From Glandiceps talaboti (taxonomy: Eukaryota > Hemichordata > Enteropneusta > Spengelidae), in assembly GCF_964340395.1 (NCBI RefSeq), contig NC_135550.1, positions 1,909,501 to 1,973,500 of the forward strand: a DNA stretch of 64,000 nt, in the 5' to 3' direction. Shown here piece by piece: positions 24,228 to 35,860 of the stretch. The translations under genes were made by a program, and so were the position numbers. Below the pieces are notes generated by a model that was given only the letters and a program-made list of their open reading frames with translations, was not told the DNA's origin and searched no databases. Position 1 is the first letter of the stretch. Each line of letters opens with the position of its first letter.

Positions 24228-24575
24228 AGGTATAGGTACGTCAACGACACAACTACTTGTCAGAAAAAACCTGTCGCACACAAAAAGTTGTATGAAATTG
24301 TGATTTTACTAAGGAGTGTAGCAACCCAGAACGTACATTGATCAAACTGAGAAACATTTTGGTTTCATTTTATGTCATTCTATTTCAGTAACAATGTATC
24401 ATTTTCTCGTACGTACCGTTCACACATGTGAGCTTTATTTTAGGCAAAATATCGGGCTAACAGAGTGCACACAGACTCTTTTGTTCGCTTGTATTGTTTG
24501 CATTCGATATTTGGCATTTCGCACGTTGTTTATTTGCACCATTCACAGTGTCTTATCATGCTTTGTGTAACTTGT

Positions 24576-24628
24576 AAGCCTAACTGAACTGATAAGGTTC
24601 AGTAGTGCTATAGGCATGGCAAAGTGTC

Positions 24629-24674
<46 letters not shown>

Positions 24675-25310
24675 CAACTTAAAGTCAAAAACTCCTGGAC
24701 CGATTGCTTTGATATTTGGTGGTCATGTTACTTCTGGTGTCTAGTTGGGAAATTGTTCAAATGAAAGTGATTGCATCAGGGATGTGGGTTTTGGGTCAAA
24801 AAATGTGATTTTTGGTCAAAAAACTTAAACTCAGAAACTACTGGGCAGATTGGTGCGAAATTTGGTGGGAACATTCTTAATGGGGTGTAAAGTAAGATTT
24901 GTTCATAACGGGATATTTCCATCAGTGATATGCAAATTAGAGCTGAAAATGTGTCTTTTTGGTTAAAAATCTATAATTCCAAAACCACTGAGCAGATTGG
25001 GCTGAAATTTAATGGAAATACATTTAGGGATGTATGGAAGAAAATATTTTAAGCATACCATGATTCCATGAGTGATATGGAATTAAGGTGTAAAAATGTG
25101 AATTTTGGTCAAAAACTTATATCTCAAAAAATACTAAGTGAATGAGTTTGAAACTTGGTGAGATGTTTCTAGAAGTGTTATTCTTTGTCATTGCTTTTCC
25201 TCAAAAATCTTCAACTCTGAAATTACCCAGTAGATTGAGCTTAACTTTGTTGAGAATGTGTAGATTTGTCCTCATTACTAGCTGACACAGTGAGAACAGT
25301 ACATTGTTAA
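24576..25310 (+). mobile_element. Hairpin-headed element, family 4, copy 1
   Basis: The head AGCCTAACTGAAC-tgataag-GTTCAGTAGTGCT forms an imperfect hairpin, followed by TGTCTGTC and (TG)n (24,633-24,671). The core ggaccgattgctttgatatt then tggtggtcatgttac follows. Three diverged ~140-bp repeats come next, each with a ctgggcagattg-like phrase and gatatgcaaattagagctg. The right end is not resolved and probably lies before the hAT-like element. Confidence 0.6.
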
Positions 25311-25329
25311 TTAACTATAATGTTTACTT

Positions 25330-26163
25330 CAGAGGAGGCTGGAAGGGTGCAGAGCATGATGGGTAAAAACAACTGTGAAAGCTCATTACGCAGTGAGCCG
25401 CCATTGTGTACACTTCGATGTGTGGTACGTGTACAGTGGTGGCTGGCTCAGTGCTCACCAGCCGTATTTTGGGGCATTTTCAACTCGCCATAACTTTCAC
25501 AACAATTCATGATTTTGGATACTTTAAAAGCAAAAATCTCGACTGATATTTCTCCCTCCGTGCTAGAAGAATCGATTTCGGAATTATTGATAGGATTACT
25601 GTGATTTTTCGGCGATTTCGTGAAGAATACTTGACCCCGCTAGCTGAGGTCGGAAATTTCGGCCCGGTTTTTCGCCCAAAATTTACAAATTTTGCAAAAT
25701 AGATGTATTCTTGTGTACTTTTAAATGGTTATTGTTAGAAATAGACAAGGTCTGTTCAAGATTTTCGATAGAAAGCGGGTGATCCGACCCATAGTCGAAG
25801 GTGACCTCCATTGACAAGCGATGTGATGTGACTAGTCGAGCTTCTCACAACTTGCTCAACTACTAGTACATTTGTACTACAGTAATTAATCTACACGAAA
25901 GGGTCTGTTTTCGCACATGTTGAGATATTTTCAAGTTAAATGTAACTTGCCAAATTCGATATTACCCTGCAATCGTGTGTAATAGTGACACCAGAATAAA
26001 GGCAACTCGCGTAAGCAGGTCGTATTTTTGAGTGCAGTGTCCTGAGTAGTCTCGCTGCCAGACTCGAGACTATCGTCCCTAATCTGTTTATGTATACCGA
26101 GCGGCGCAGAGACCAGTCAGGGCTGTCTACCTTCAAAAATACAAACATTTGCTCAAAACATAA

Positions 26164-26194
<31 letters not shown>

Positions 26195-27548
26195 ATACAA
26201 ATGATAACAACAAGACTTCGCCTTTATATCATAAAGTTTTCTATTGCCATAAATTGTGCGAGTCTCTCGGTTTCGCGGCATATTTTAATCCGACATGGTT
26301 TTGCTCACTTGTCTGACAACGCGACAAACATGTGTTGCAAAATGTGTTCAGGCTACGTAAATTGTGGTAACGTATGATGAGGTATTTTTGATCATGTAAG
26401 CATTGCGAAATATTATATAACTAGCAAGGTAGATGTAATATATGTAATTTTGAGCTGGAATGGCGAGATTTGTAGATACCGACATATATCCTTTGATATT
26501 TTGAGTGATTGGCATGAAAGCCATTTGAAAAGGAAAATATTCACTACATGGATTCGTATTAATACGAGTGTTTTCTGGCCTTGGTTCGAGGTCTCAATAT
26601 TGTCTATCATACAAATTTGTAATACATGACGTTGTTGTACATTAATTTTTTAACAATTAGTTTGTAAGATGTAAGCTAAATTATTTCTTTAGCAATCATC
26701 AGGGGGTAGGAAAGGGGTTTACGTTAAATTACATTCAGGTCTTTTTCTCACGCAAGACAAATTTATAGAAGTCAACACAGAGATGGTTTAATACGAAACA
26801 AAATGTAACATGAAGAACAGAAGAAAGTCCAGATTTGGCACAGCAAATCGACTAGCGATAGCGACGAATCTGAAAATAAACAGAAAAATGACTTGATAAG
26901 AGTGAAAAGGGCAAAATTCTAAGGATACAAGAGAAAATGCTGAAAATTAGTGTTATGGGTAACGATCATTGCACGACACGAGAGTGTCAATAAGCACACC
27001 CGGCCAGAAAGTGTAGGACAGCCGTCAACAGCAAAGCCACTTCGCGTGTTACTGTTATAACATATGCACATACGTACTCACAATGGGTCGCCATCTTGAA
27101 AACATCGAAAATCAACAAAAAGTAATGACAATTTATACACATTATACGACGGGGTATTGGGAAGATCCCTGCAGAGCAACGAAATTCACAACGATAATTA
27201 ATAGTAAAGTGAAAAAAGCATACACAAAAACATAATTTTGTGTTAAAACGACCGAGGTGAAAAACCCGGAAATGTAGATATGGCTAACATTGACTTGTCG
27301 AGTACCAAAGTTTGAGTTCGTTTTAGACACACTATAAAAACTGAAAACACGATTGCCATGTTGCATTACACTCGTAATGGTCATTTCAAAAAATAGTGAT
27401 AGTTTGAACGAAAGACTAATGACGCAAATGGTAATAAAACGGATAAAAGCATCGGGTACTCACCGAGGTCATCAGCGTCAGATCAGCGTGTGCTCTATCG
27501 CGAAACGGTCACATGGGTGTCACGTGAGACCCCTTCCAGCCTCCTCTG
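25330..27548. mobile_element. hAT-like transposon, non-autonomous (2,219 bp)
   Basis: The termini are an 18-bp perfect inverted repeat, CAGAGGAGGCTGGAAGGG at 25,330-25,347 and its complement at 27,531-27,548. An exact 8-bp duplication GTTTACTT flanks both sides (25,322-25,329 and 27,549-27,556). CAG at the ends and an 8-bp duplication are hAT hallmarks. No long ORF is present, so the copy depends on transposase from elsewhere. An (AAAT)n tract lies inside at 26,161-26,197. The intact duplication indicates a fairly young insertion. Confidence 0.88.
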
Positions 27549-27556
27549 GTTTACTT

Positions 27557-28663
27557 TACTATTTCCTCTGGTGGTAAAGCCTGTAGCATGGCCAGTTTGG
27601 TTTATGACTGGATTATGTAATATATTGTAAGACAGCTGTTTCATCACCTACCCATATAAACTGAATGTAGCTGGCTTTTACAATATTACAATAAGACAAC
27701 CAAGAAAAATAAACCTGTTACATTGGTATGACTTGGTTCCAAATTGATTTAAAAAAATAAAGAAGTACAAAACCTTGTAGACACATCCCTTTAAAGTTTG
27801 ATTAGGATGTTGCTATACTTGTCTTGTACACTTCCAACATAGGATGGCTGGATTATGATGATGGAAATTAGGTATGAAAATTTTGTTTTGGTTACAACTT
27901 TAAATCTTCAAAAAATTATATATCTATCATTGCCCTGAACATGAAGTTGTGCGGCAACACAATATTTGCGCTATTTTTACTAGACAAATTTGAAACAAAT
28001 TTTGCGTCAGTTTGACGGTAAACCTGCTATATTGGCTACCAAACTTAGTTAACGTCAGTTATTTCTACTCATGTTGCATCACTATATATTTACAAACAGT
28101 ATATATGAAATATGAGAGCCATGTGAAACTTTTTCAGTGCAAAATGGGATGAAGACATGAGGGCAAAGTCAGTGCTCCTTACAGCAGTTTGAATTTCCCG
28201 CATATACATACATTACCCATAATCCTCTTTATATAGTGGACCTTGGCCTTTAAGTGCAATGTACATAGGCCACCATTCTGATTTCAAATGCAGGTTTCAA
28301 ACTCAAAAGTAACCACGATCAAAAATGCTAACGCACTGATCTCCTTACTTCTGCATTGAATAGCTAGTTATGTGACCCCTTGACCTCAGTGCAACTTTCT
28401 ATATATGGAAGTGTACATCAGTAGAATGCATGGACAAATTTGCATATCAATATGCTTTCACGTGATTCAGCAAGCTCTTTAATATTCATGTAAACAACGT
28501 CTTGCCGTGACCTGAGTTGATCCCACACTGTTGAATAATCTTGAGTTTGTTGAAGCGTGGATTCATCAAAAGTTTGAAAGGAGGACTTCCTTAAGGAAGA
28601 CAATGGGAGTAAAAATACGACAGGTGAGAAAAGGTAAATAGAAAAGTGCCGATGGTGGTGAGA
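27557..28663. other. Intron 3, no gene
   Basis: Intronic DNA with no supported ORF or tandem array. The pair accttggccttt near 28,241 and its inverse at 22,073 could be element ends, but other terminal sequence does not match. Confidence 0.4.
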
Positions 28664-28853
28664 ATTTATTTATTTATTTATTTATTTATTCAGGTAAACC
28701 AACGGGCATAAAGCCCATTTACAGGCACCTTTAGAAACAAATAAGGAAAAACAAGCACTAAAAAGATAAAAACAAGGGGTAGCAATAACAGAAAGATGTG
28801 ACATGACATAAAAGGCAAACACAGAAATAAAAACAACAAAACAGGAAAAATTA

Positions 28854-29249
28854 TTAAAAACACGCAGCCTGAAGCACACGCCGAAAGGCGGAAACAGGAC
28901 TAAATAAATCTATGTTTGGATTTGCTTTAAAAACGTCATTACAAGTGGTTAAACATCTTAACATTGGGGAATATTTTCTCAGATTTACTCTGGAGGCACT
29001 GATGCGAAAGATATGGTTATTACGTAGCTGTCTGCTCTGTACATTAAAACAAACCTTGTACAAAATGGATAGACAATTATAGCATGAATTGACCAGTTTG
29101 TAAACAAAAATAGCATCTAAAAACTTTCGCCTCCTCACCAGTGGGGGAAGCTTAAACCTAGCACATAGCAAATCGTAATCTGTTGAAGTATATTGCACAT
29201 TTGATTTAAAATTTAATAAATTTCTGCTGTACACGTTCGGTTTTATCAA
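28854..29249 (-). pseudogene. LINE C-terminal region in a shifted frame
   Basis: 131 codons continue the RT protein after a frameshift: RFKLPPLVRRRKFLDAIFVY and LRKYSPMLRCLTTCNDVF match the usual C-terminus of Jockey/CR1-type LINEs (R-x-x-LD-x-x-F-x-YKL). The stop is followed by the 3' UTR and the AAATA tail. Confidence 0.8.
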
Positions 29250-30474
29250 TTTGAGTTACTTGCCATGGTGACCAAATTACACTGCAGTACTCAAGATGGC
29301 TTCTAACATGGGTCACATGTAAAGATCTTAATGTAGAAATGTTGGAAAAATTGGCACATGTACGTTTGATAAAACCCATCATTCTAAAAGCTTTCCTGAC
29401 AATACTATCAATATGGGTGCTAAAAGACATCTGTGAAGAAAGTAGAATACCAAGTTTGATACTATGAACACGAACAAGGGGACCATCAGCAATACTGTAA
29501 TTGTATGTAATCAGTTTCTTTTTGTTACTAAATGTAATTACATTACACTTCCCCACATTAAGCTTCAATTTCCATGTATTACACCATTTGTAGACATTGT
29601 TAATGTCTGTTTGAAGAGAAATACAATCATCTTGTGTTCTAACTATGCAATATATTTTGGCATCGTCAGCATACATTGAGTACAGTGATGACCCATGACT
29701 GTTAACAATGTCTGGTATATCATTGACGAACAGAATAAACAAAAGTGGCCCAATCTGGGAACCTTGAGGCACACCTGAAGTGCCGTCACAAGGTGATGAC
29801 ATGTGACCATTTATAACTACACGTTGTGTTCTATTTTGGAGGTAAGATGAAAGCCAGGACATAACATTGCCAGAGAAACCATATGCGCTCAGTTTGTGTG
29901 ACAGTAAAGTATGTGATACAGTGTCAAAAGCTTTACTGAAGTCTGTATAAATGCTATCTACCTGTAATTTGTTATCAATAGCATCTGTAATAAAGTCAAT
30001 ATAATTTACTAAATTGGTTTGAGTGGATCTACCTTTCATAAAACCATGTTGGGATTCTGAAATATGTTCCCGTACATGGGGGAAAAGGTGGGCATACACT
30101 AATCTCTCAAAAACTTTAGATACTAATGGTAGGAGAGATATTGGATGGTAGTCAACTACCTTTGACTTGTCACCGGATTTAAAAACTGGTGTGACATTTG
30201 CGACTTTAAATGCTGTGGGAAAGACACCCAAATTTAAAGACCTGTTGAAAAGTATGCATAATGGAGTGGCAAGTTCATGAGAACATGCCTTGAGAATGAT
30301 ACCAGATAGAAGGTCAGGTCCTACTGCTTTGTTAACATCAATACTATTTAGCTCATGTAAAACATCCTTATAGCATAATGATATATTTGAAAGTTGGTCT
30401 GTAATCGAATGATCGTGTGAGAGTATTAGTAAAGATTTTAGTGGCTCAGTCCGAACTCTATAGACTTCATACAC
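29206..30474 (-). pseudogene. LINE reverse transcriptase (frameshifted)
   Basis: A 422-codon frame carries the RT motifs in order: NKAVGPDLLSG (about 48-58), YHPISLLPLVSKVFERLV (about 109-126), YTDFSKAFDTVSH (176-188), SGVPQGSQIGPLLF (233-246) and the catalytic YADD (268-271). The thumb region follows, to LEYCSVIWSP. This copies LINE RNA at the nick in target DNA. The frame breaks near 29,220, where coding resumes in another frame (28,854-29,249), so the copy is not intact. It is a mobile-element protein, not a host gene. Confidence 0.92.
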
Positions 30475-30559
30475 ATGCCTTATGTCTCATTATTTGGTAA
30501 TATTTGATTCATACTTGTACATAATCAAGGGGAGGTATGCACCTGTATGTAAACTATGT

Positions 30560-30560
<1 letters not shown>

Positions 30561-30615
<55 letters not shown>
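30561..30615. repeat. (ATA)n tract, 3' tail of the second LINE
   Basis: About 18 ATA units. On the minus strand it follows caataaagtt, the normal 3' end of LINEs of this type, so it is the tail rather than an independent microsatellite. Confidence 0.85.
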
Positions 30616-30616
<1 letters not shown>

Positions 30617-30781
30617 TTTATTGCCACATATAAACTTAAAAGTTTACAATGGAAGTTGGTGTGGTTTCGTAGTCAAAACACAAAAGATACAAAAACTAGG
30701 ATATAATACAATGACAGACACAAATAAAAAGGCAGTGACTAAAAAAATGTTGTGATCTAAGGACCTGCTAAAAACTGTATA

Positions 30782-31214
30782 TCATGCTCTGTTTAGTGTA
30801 TGTATGTCCGTGGGGTAGAAACTTTTACTGAAACGATTTGTATGTGATTTAATTTCTCTATACCGTGACCCAAAAGGCAGTAATTCAAACATATTGTGTG
30901 CAGGGTGAAATGCATCTTTGATTATTGATTTCGATTTCCTCATTGTGCGATCGATAAAGAGTGATTCAAGGGAAGGAAGGTCTGCCCCAATAATTGAAGA
31001 CGCGGTTTTAACAACACTGTTTAGCTTATCATGGTCTCTATTAGTAATATTGCAATACCAGACAGTGAACGAGAATGTGAGAATACTTTCGACTACTGCA
31101 CGGTAAAATTTGACCGTGATCGTTTTGCTGACACCGAAACTCTTTAGGCGACGGAGAAAGAAAAGACCATGACGGGCTTTCTTTACGACGTTATCTACAT
31201 GCATTCCCCACTTA
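30782..31214 (-). pseudogene. LINE C-terminal fragment
   Basis: After the insertion border the frame reads KWGMHVDNVVKKARHGLFFL, then FYRAVVESILTFSFTVWY and FELLPFGSRYREI...NRFSKSFYPTDIH, the typical C-terminus of this LINE type. It continues directly the RT core block that stops at ISDDLK at 33,035. Upstream residues of the long open frame (to 31,309) belong to the inserted element. Confidence 0.85.
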
Positions 31215-33034
31215 GGGGCGACGTCAAAAGATCGATGTTTACAAAAAAACTTAATTGCTTTAGTTTGGGGGTGGGGGGGTTTTGGCCAAAATAATTTCTC
31301 AACCGTCAAAAACGATTTAACGCCATACTTGGCAAATTTAGTACGATTTCAAGGCTGCTTTTACCTAAAACACTGCGTACAGTCGGTCCGATTTATCAGC
31401 GGTACGCGGTTCAGCTTTCAAATTTGCTGCAAAATAGGTATTTGGGAACGAGGTGGGTATCCAGAGTGTGCGTACGCACATTTCATCAGTTGGCGTCGTC
31501 GAGACACGAAGGGTTCGTACAACTTTCTGGTCCATATATGTTCCCCTCACACAATTTATAAATGCCCATTCGAACGACATTCAGAAACTAACGAACAAGA
31601 TTTGGGAGTTAAATATCAAAAAACAACAGGGCAAATCCCGGGCCGGTGTACAGGAAAGCGCAACGAAGTTGTGGCATGCCAAATACAAAAATGACCGACG
31701 GTCATTAGCCGAGTTCATGTCCCAGGAGGTCGAGTCGAAACAATCTATTTTGAAATACGTTAAAAAATATGTTTGAAAGTTAACGAAGTCACAGTGGGTA
31801 CGTGATCAGAGCCGATCGTTCAATCGTAGTGGTAAATTTTAAAGGACCTTCACGATAATTGATTTCAATAGACTATGTGGATAGGACGCGTGACGTTGCC
31901 ATAATCCACCTACACGAAGGTTCTAAGTTAGGCCATAAGTTATAACGTGAAACTAATACGAATATTCGTATTATTATATTCGAATGTAAATCCGGAAATT
32001 ACCGATGAGATGTCATGTTTGATGTGACCTCTCAACTTGGACTAAATTGTCGTAGATAGCGTGGTATTGCGAATGTTTATTTCTAGGCACTCGCAACAAG
32101 TTGATCGTTCGACTGATGTTGATTCAATCCTTCGTGAAAATCAAAAGTTCGATCGCCTGAAATAATTATTCAGCAATAGTTTCGCAATTTCAAACAGATT
32201 TATAGATGTTTGTAAATGATTGATAGTTGGAACATGCATGTGAAAGCCGTGGCCGCCGCGTCAACGTGTTCATCACCGTCGTGGTGCGATGCGATGTCAC
32301 AGTCAAAATCAACGGAAACGTGCGAATATATACGACTCGACAGAAACAACTTTAAGGCTAAAAAGCATGAGAGCTGGTAAATACAATTTCTAGTTGAAAC
32401 TATGTTTTGCAGAGACAGTTAAATGTTTTACAGTTTGAATTGCAATGTTACTACATAGAGTTCTTTCCTCCAGTGAAAATGGTTACTTCATCCGATCTAA
32501 TCTTTGGAATGGCCTTTAAATTTAATGGGAAGTGGTATCCTGCTGTTTGCAAAACATCTTGTCAAGTTTTATGAATAAAATCTATCTGTACAATCAATTT
32601 AGTCGAACTAGTTAACAAAGGCGATTCCTACACTTTCCCGACCGGCCCTGTATTTTTCAGTTAAACAAAAATCATCCGATCAAAGTGTTGCTGATGAGCC
32701 TACACCCAGTCACGAAATGTCTCCCATTTCAAAAAACAAAGTGAAACCAGACATACCAGTATTAGTAATCAATGTGACTTGACGTGTAAATTCAGTGTTG
32801 TTGTGTTCTGTTGGTTTTCAATAAAAGTATTTTTCTGAGTTAAAATGGTTTTCTATTTTATTTATAATTCAGTATTATATTGGTACGTTGTTTGAAAGTG
32901 GAAGTATACAGTATGAGTCTGAAACGATTTTCAATTTTAGGTCAGTTAAGTTAGATGGGGGGGGGTGGGGGGGTCTGGGACCTAACTTAAGCAATTAAGT
33001 TAGATATATTATATTGAACTTTTGATGTTGCCCC
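31215..33034. mobile_element. Harbinger-like DNA transposon inserted in the LINE (1,820 bp)
   Basis: Inverted ends GGGGCGACGTCAAAAG (31,215-31,230) and, as complement, GGGGCAACATCAAAAG (33,019-33,034), with TTA on both sides (31,212-31,214 and 33,035-33,037). A 3-bp TWA duplication with GGG-starting inverted repeats is the PIF/Harbinger pattern. Removing the element and one TTA restores the LINE codons for DDL-K-W exactly. No DDE transposase was recognised; the element holds an unidentified ORF and a G-rich tract near each end. Confidence 0.82.
31453..31776 (+). CDS. Unidentified 107-codon ORF inside the Harbinger-like element
   Basis: The second half of this frame is protein-like and basic: DIQKLTNKIWELNIKKQQGK, then SATKLWHAKYKNDRRSLAEF and EVESKQSILKYVKKYV, helix-rich and Lys/Arg-rich. 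The first half is less convincing, so the true start may be internal or an upstream exon may exist. Harbinger elements often carry a second, DNA-binding protein, but no Myb/SANT pattern is clear. A transduplicated host exon is the other option. Confidence 0.35.
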   Translation: MGIQSVRTHISSVGVVETRRVRTTFWSIYVPLTQFINAHSNDIQKLTNKIWELNIKKQQGKSRAGVQESATKLWHAKYKNDRRSLAEFMSQEVESKQSILKYVKKYV

Positions 33035-33803
33035 TTAAGATCATCTGAAATAAGTGTACCAAGAAACTTAAACATTTCAACAATCTCGACCTGTTTACCG
33101 TGAACCGATAGTGGAATGTGTTTCGTACTGTGTTTTCTAAAGTCTACAATAATTTCCTTGGTCTTGTCAACATTCAATTCTAAGTTATTTTCACCACACC
33201 ATCCAACCAGCTGACTTACTTGTTCTCGGTATGCACTCTCATTGTTATTCTTTATAAAGCCAGTGACGGTAGTGTCATCTGCAAATTTGACGATCATGGA
33301 GCTATCGACACTTGGAGTACAATCATGTGTAACAAGGGAATACAACATCAGGGAGAGAACACATCCTTGTGGGGCACCTGTGCTAAGAGTAATTGACTTG
33401 GACGAAAATGAACCGATCTTAACAATTTGGGGTCTGTTTGAGAGAAAATCTAAAACCCAGTGACATAAAGAGCTGTTAATACCGAGTGATATCAGTTTCT
33501 GGTGGAGGTTGGTAGGTATGATAGTGTTGAAGGCCGAACTGTAGTCAATGAATAAAATTCTTGCATATGTGTTGGCATTTTCTAGATGGTTAAGGACATG
33601 GTGTATTGTTAGGGAAACAGCATCATCTACAGAACGATTAACTCGGTAGGCAAACTGGTAAGGGTCAAGTGATCGGGGAAGAATGGATTTGAGATATTGT
33701 AGGACCAAGCGTTCTAACACCTTCAAGTTAAAGCCACTGGCCTGTAGTCGTTAAAGCAAGTTACAGCAGGTTTTTTCGGAACTGGTACTATTATAGATTT
33801 TTA
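33035..33803 (-). pseudogene. LINE reverse transcriptase core
   Basis: Minus-strand frames give SIIVPVPKK and NDYRPVALT (about 33,740-33,800), then after a shift VLERLVLQYLKSILP, ILFIDYSSAFNTI, TGAPQGCVLSLMLYSLVTHD and the catalytic FADDTT. FADD in place of YADD is usual for this LINE group. The frame stops at ISDDLK where the Harbinger-like element begins. Confidence 0.88.
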
Positions 33804-35013
33804 AGTCCCCGCGGACAAAGTCCGGAACGGGGACTTATGGATTGGGTTCCGACTGTCCGTGCGTGCGTGCGTCCGTCCGTCCGTCCGTCCGTCCGTCCGC
33901 AGCTGTTTCTTGGAGATGCCTGGACCGATTTTTTTCAAACTTGGTACAGGGGCAACATACTATGGCATACATATGCACGTCAATTTGTTTTATGATATGA
34001 TCCAATATGGCCGCCTAGCAACCATTTTGTTTGCGAATTTTCCCTGTCTAAAGCCATAACTCAGACATGCTTTAACAGATCTCATTCAAAGTTGGTATTA
34101 GGACAGTGTTCTATGACATACATGTGCATATTCATTGTTGTCATGATACGATCCAATATGGCCGCCTAGCAGCCATTTTGTTTGTGAATTTTCATGTCCA
34201 AAGCCATAACTCAGACATGCTTGAACAGATCTCATTCAAAGTTGGAATTAGGACAGTGTTCTATGACATACATGTGCATATCCATTTTCATTGTGATACG
34301 ATCCAATATGGCTGCCTGGTAGCCATTTTGTTTGCGAATTTTCATGTCCAAAGCCATAACTCAGATATGCTTGAACAGATCTCATTCAAAGTTGGTATTA
34401 GGACAGTGTTCTATGACATACATGTGTATATCCATTTTCGTCGTGATACGATCCAATATGGCTGCCTGGCAGCCATTTTGTTTGTGAATTTTCCATGTCC
34501 AAAGCCATAACTCAGACATGCATAAACAGATCTCATTCAAAATTGGTATTAGGACAGCGTTCTATGACATACATGTGCATATCCATTTTCGTCGTGATAC
34601 AATCCAATATGGCTGCCTGGCAGCCATTTTGTTTGCAAATTTTCATGTCCAAAGCCATAACTCAGACATGCTTGAACAGATCTCATTTAAAGTTGGTATT
34701 AGGACAGTGTTCTATGACATACATGTGCATATCCATTTTCGTCGTGATACGATCCAATATGGCTGCCTGGCAGCCATTTTGTTTGTGAATTTTCCATGTC
34801 CAAAGCCATAACTCAGACTCCATTTTCATAGTGATATGATCCCCCATACCCAACCAATCCTTTATTGTTGGAGGCATATTCCATGTCCAACAAGCACACA
34901 CAACATATCTAAGTCTGTTTGTTTTAGGTTCACAAATGTTGTTGCGTGATCAGAGTAGTGATAATTCCTTAAAACCCAATTATAGCGGGGACTATGTCAT
35001 TCTCAATGACTTG
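33804..35013 (+). mobile_element. Hairpin-headed element, family 1, copy 2, inserted in the LINE
   Basis: The head AAGTCCCCG pairs with CGGGGACTT, with an inner CGGACaaaGTCCG hairpin. Next come a CCGT tract (33,855-33,900), the core accgatttttttcaaacttg, and six ~150-bp repeats (tccaatatgg at 34,001, 34,152, 34,302, 34,452, 34,603, 34,753). The tail is tagcggggact then GTCATTctcAATGAC (34,996-35,010) then TTGTT. Flanks are T-rich and the LINE reading continues across it. Frames of 97-134 codons in the repeats are artefacts of a period divisible by three. Confidence 0.78.
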
Positions 35014-35860
35014 TTGAGTACATGTGGTACTTTGCAAAGGCGAAGTGACAAATTAAAAATACCTTCAAAGACTGTAGAGAGTTGACTAGAGCATGCTCGC
35101 AACAGACGTGGAGTTATTTCATCTGGACCTGCTGCTTTACTAACATTCATCCTAGCAAATATATGACTTACACCTGTATCAGTTATTGTAAAAGCCTGAG
35201 TGTCATTGCCGGTACTAGTAACATTAACATAGGACCTATTGTTCTGCTTGTCAAAACGACTGTAAAATACATTTAGCTCATCGGAAAGATTTTGATTCTG
35301 CATAACTATACGTTTAGATTTGCTTTTATAATTAACGATCTTATTCAGACCTTGCCAAATTTCTCTTGGGGTATTCGCACTAAGGTTGTCTTCAAGTTTA
35401 CAGCGGTAATTACGCTTGGCTTTCTTGATAGCTTTTCGAAGTTCATATTTCGCCCTCTTATAACTCTTCGGATTATTTGAATGGTAGGCTTCCTCTTTTG
35501 CCTTGAGTTGACTTCTGATGCTCTTATTAAACCATGGTTTGTCATTAAAGTATTTTGTTACAGATTTTTATGGGATGCAAATATCCACACAGAATTTGAT
35601 GTAACTGATCACCGACTCTGTTAATTCATCGATGTCCGTGGCGTTTTCGTGAAACACACTCCAGTCTGTAATTTCGAAGCAGTTATGAAGGTTTTCAATA
35701 GCATCCTCTGACCATACGCGGATACATCTTTTGACGGGTTTTTCACGTTTTAGTTGTTGTCTCTAAGATGGTATCAGGTAAACCATAACGTGATCGGAGT
35801 TACCGAGGGTATGCAGCGTAACAAAATACTTTTGTACCTGATACCCTCAGAAGTGGACAG
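35014..35860 (-). pseudogene. LINE endonuclease end and RT fingers
   Basis: Minus-strand text includes LGNSDHVMVYLIP (endonuclease SDH motif, about 35,800), ENLHNCFEITDWSVF, a basic linker with RRAKYELRKAIKKAKRN-like sequence, NLSANTPREIWQGLNKIV, FARMNVSKAAGPDEITPRLL and FEGIFNLSLRLCKVPHVL. Order and motifs match the region between endonuclease and RT palm. Stops and shifts interrupt it. Confidence 0.75.

Larger units (their letters stand above)
28664..30480 (-). mobile_element. 5'-truncated Jockey/CR1/L2-type LINE
   Basis: A minus-strand non-LTR retrotransposon: 3' tail (AAATA)n at 28,664-28,690, a short 3' UTR, then the reverse transcriptase ORF. The 5' end is lost at about 30,480, before the endonuclease. 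It lies next to the 3' tail of a second LINE (30,561). Confidence 0.88.
30561..35860 (-). mobile_element. L2/CR1-type LINE interrupted by two later insertions
   Basis: The minus-strand LINE is in three blocks: C-terminus and 3' UTR 30,616-31,214; RT core 33,035-33,803; RT fingers and end of endonuclease about 35,012-35,860. The 3' tail is (TTA)n and the 5' part is lost before GNSDH, the endonuclease SDH motif, at about 35,800. The interruptions are a Harbinger-like element (31,215-33,034) and a family 1 hairpin-headed element (33,804-35,013). Without them it measures about 2.3 kb. Stops and shifts show it was already decaying. Confidence 0.85.

Noticed and set aside
22073-28255. 6-kb element bounded by inverted AAAGGCCAAGGT
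   Set aside because: Only 12-13 bases match, terminal sequence beyond them differs, and the flanking repeat (AAGT) is too short to be convincing.
29206-30474. 422-codon reverse transcriptase as a host gene
   Set aside because: It has LINE motifs, a frameshifted C-terminus and a LINE 3' tail; it is a mobile-element remnant.
34106-34811. Repeated 97-134 codon frames with DIHVHIHF motifs
   Set aside because: They are the ~150-bp internal repeats of family 1 elements read in frame, not proteins.
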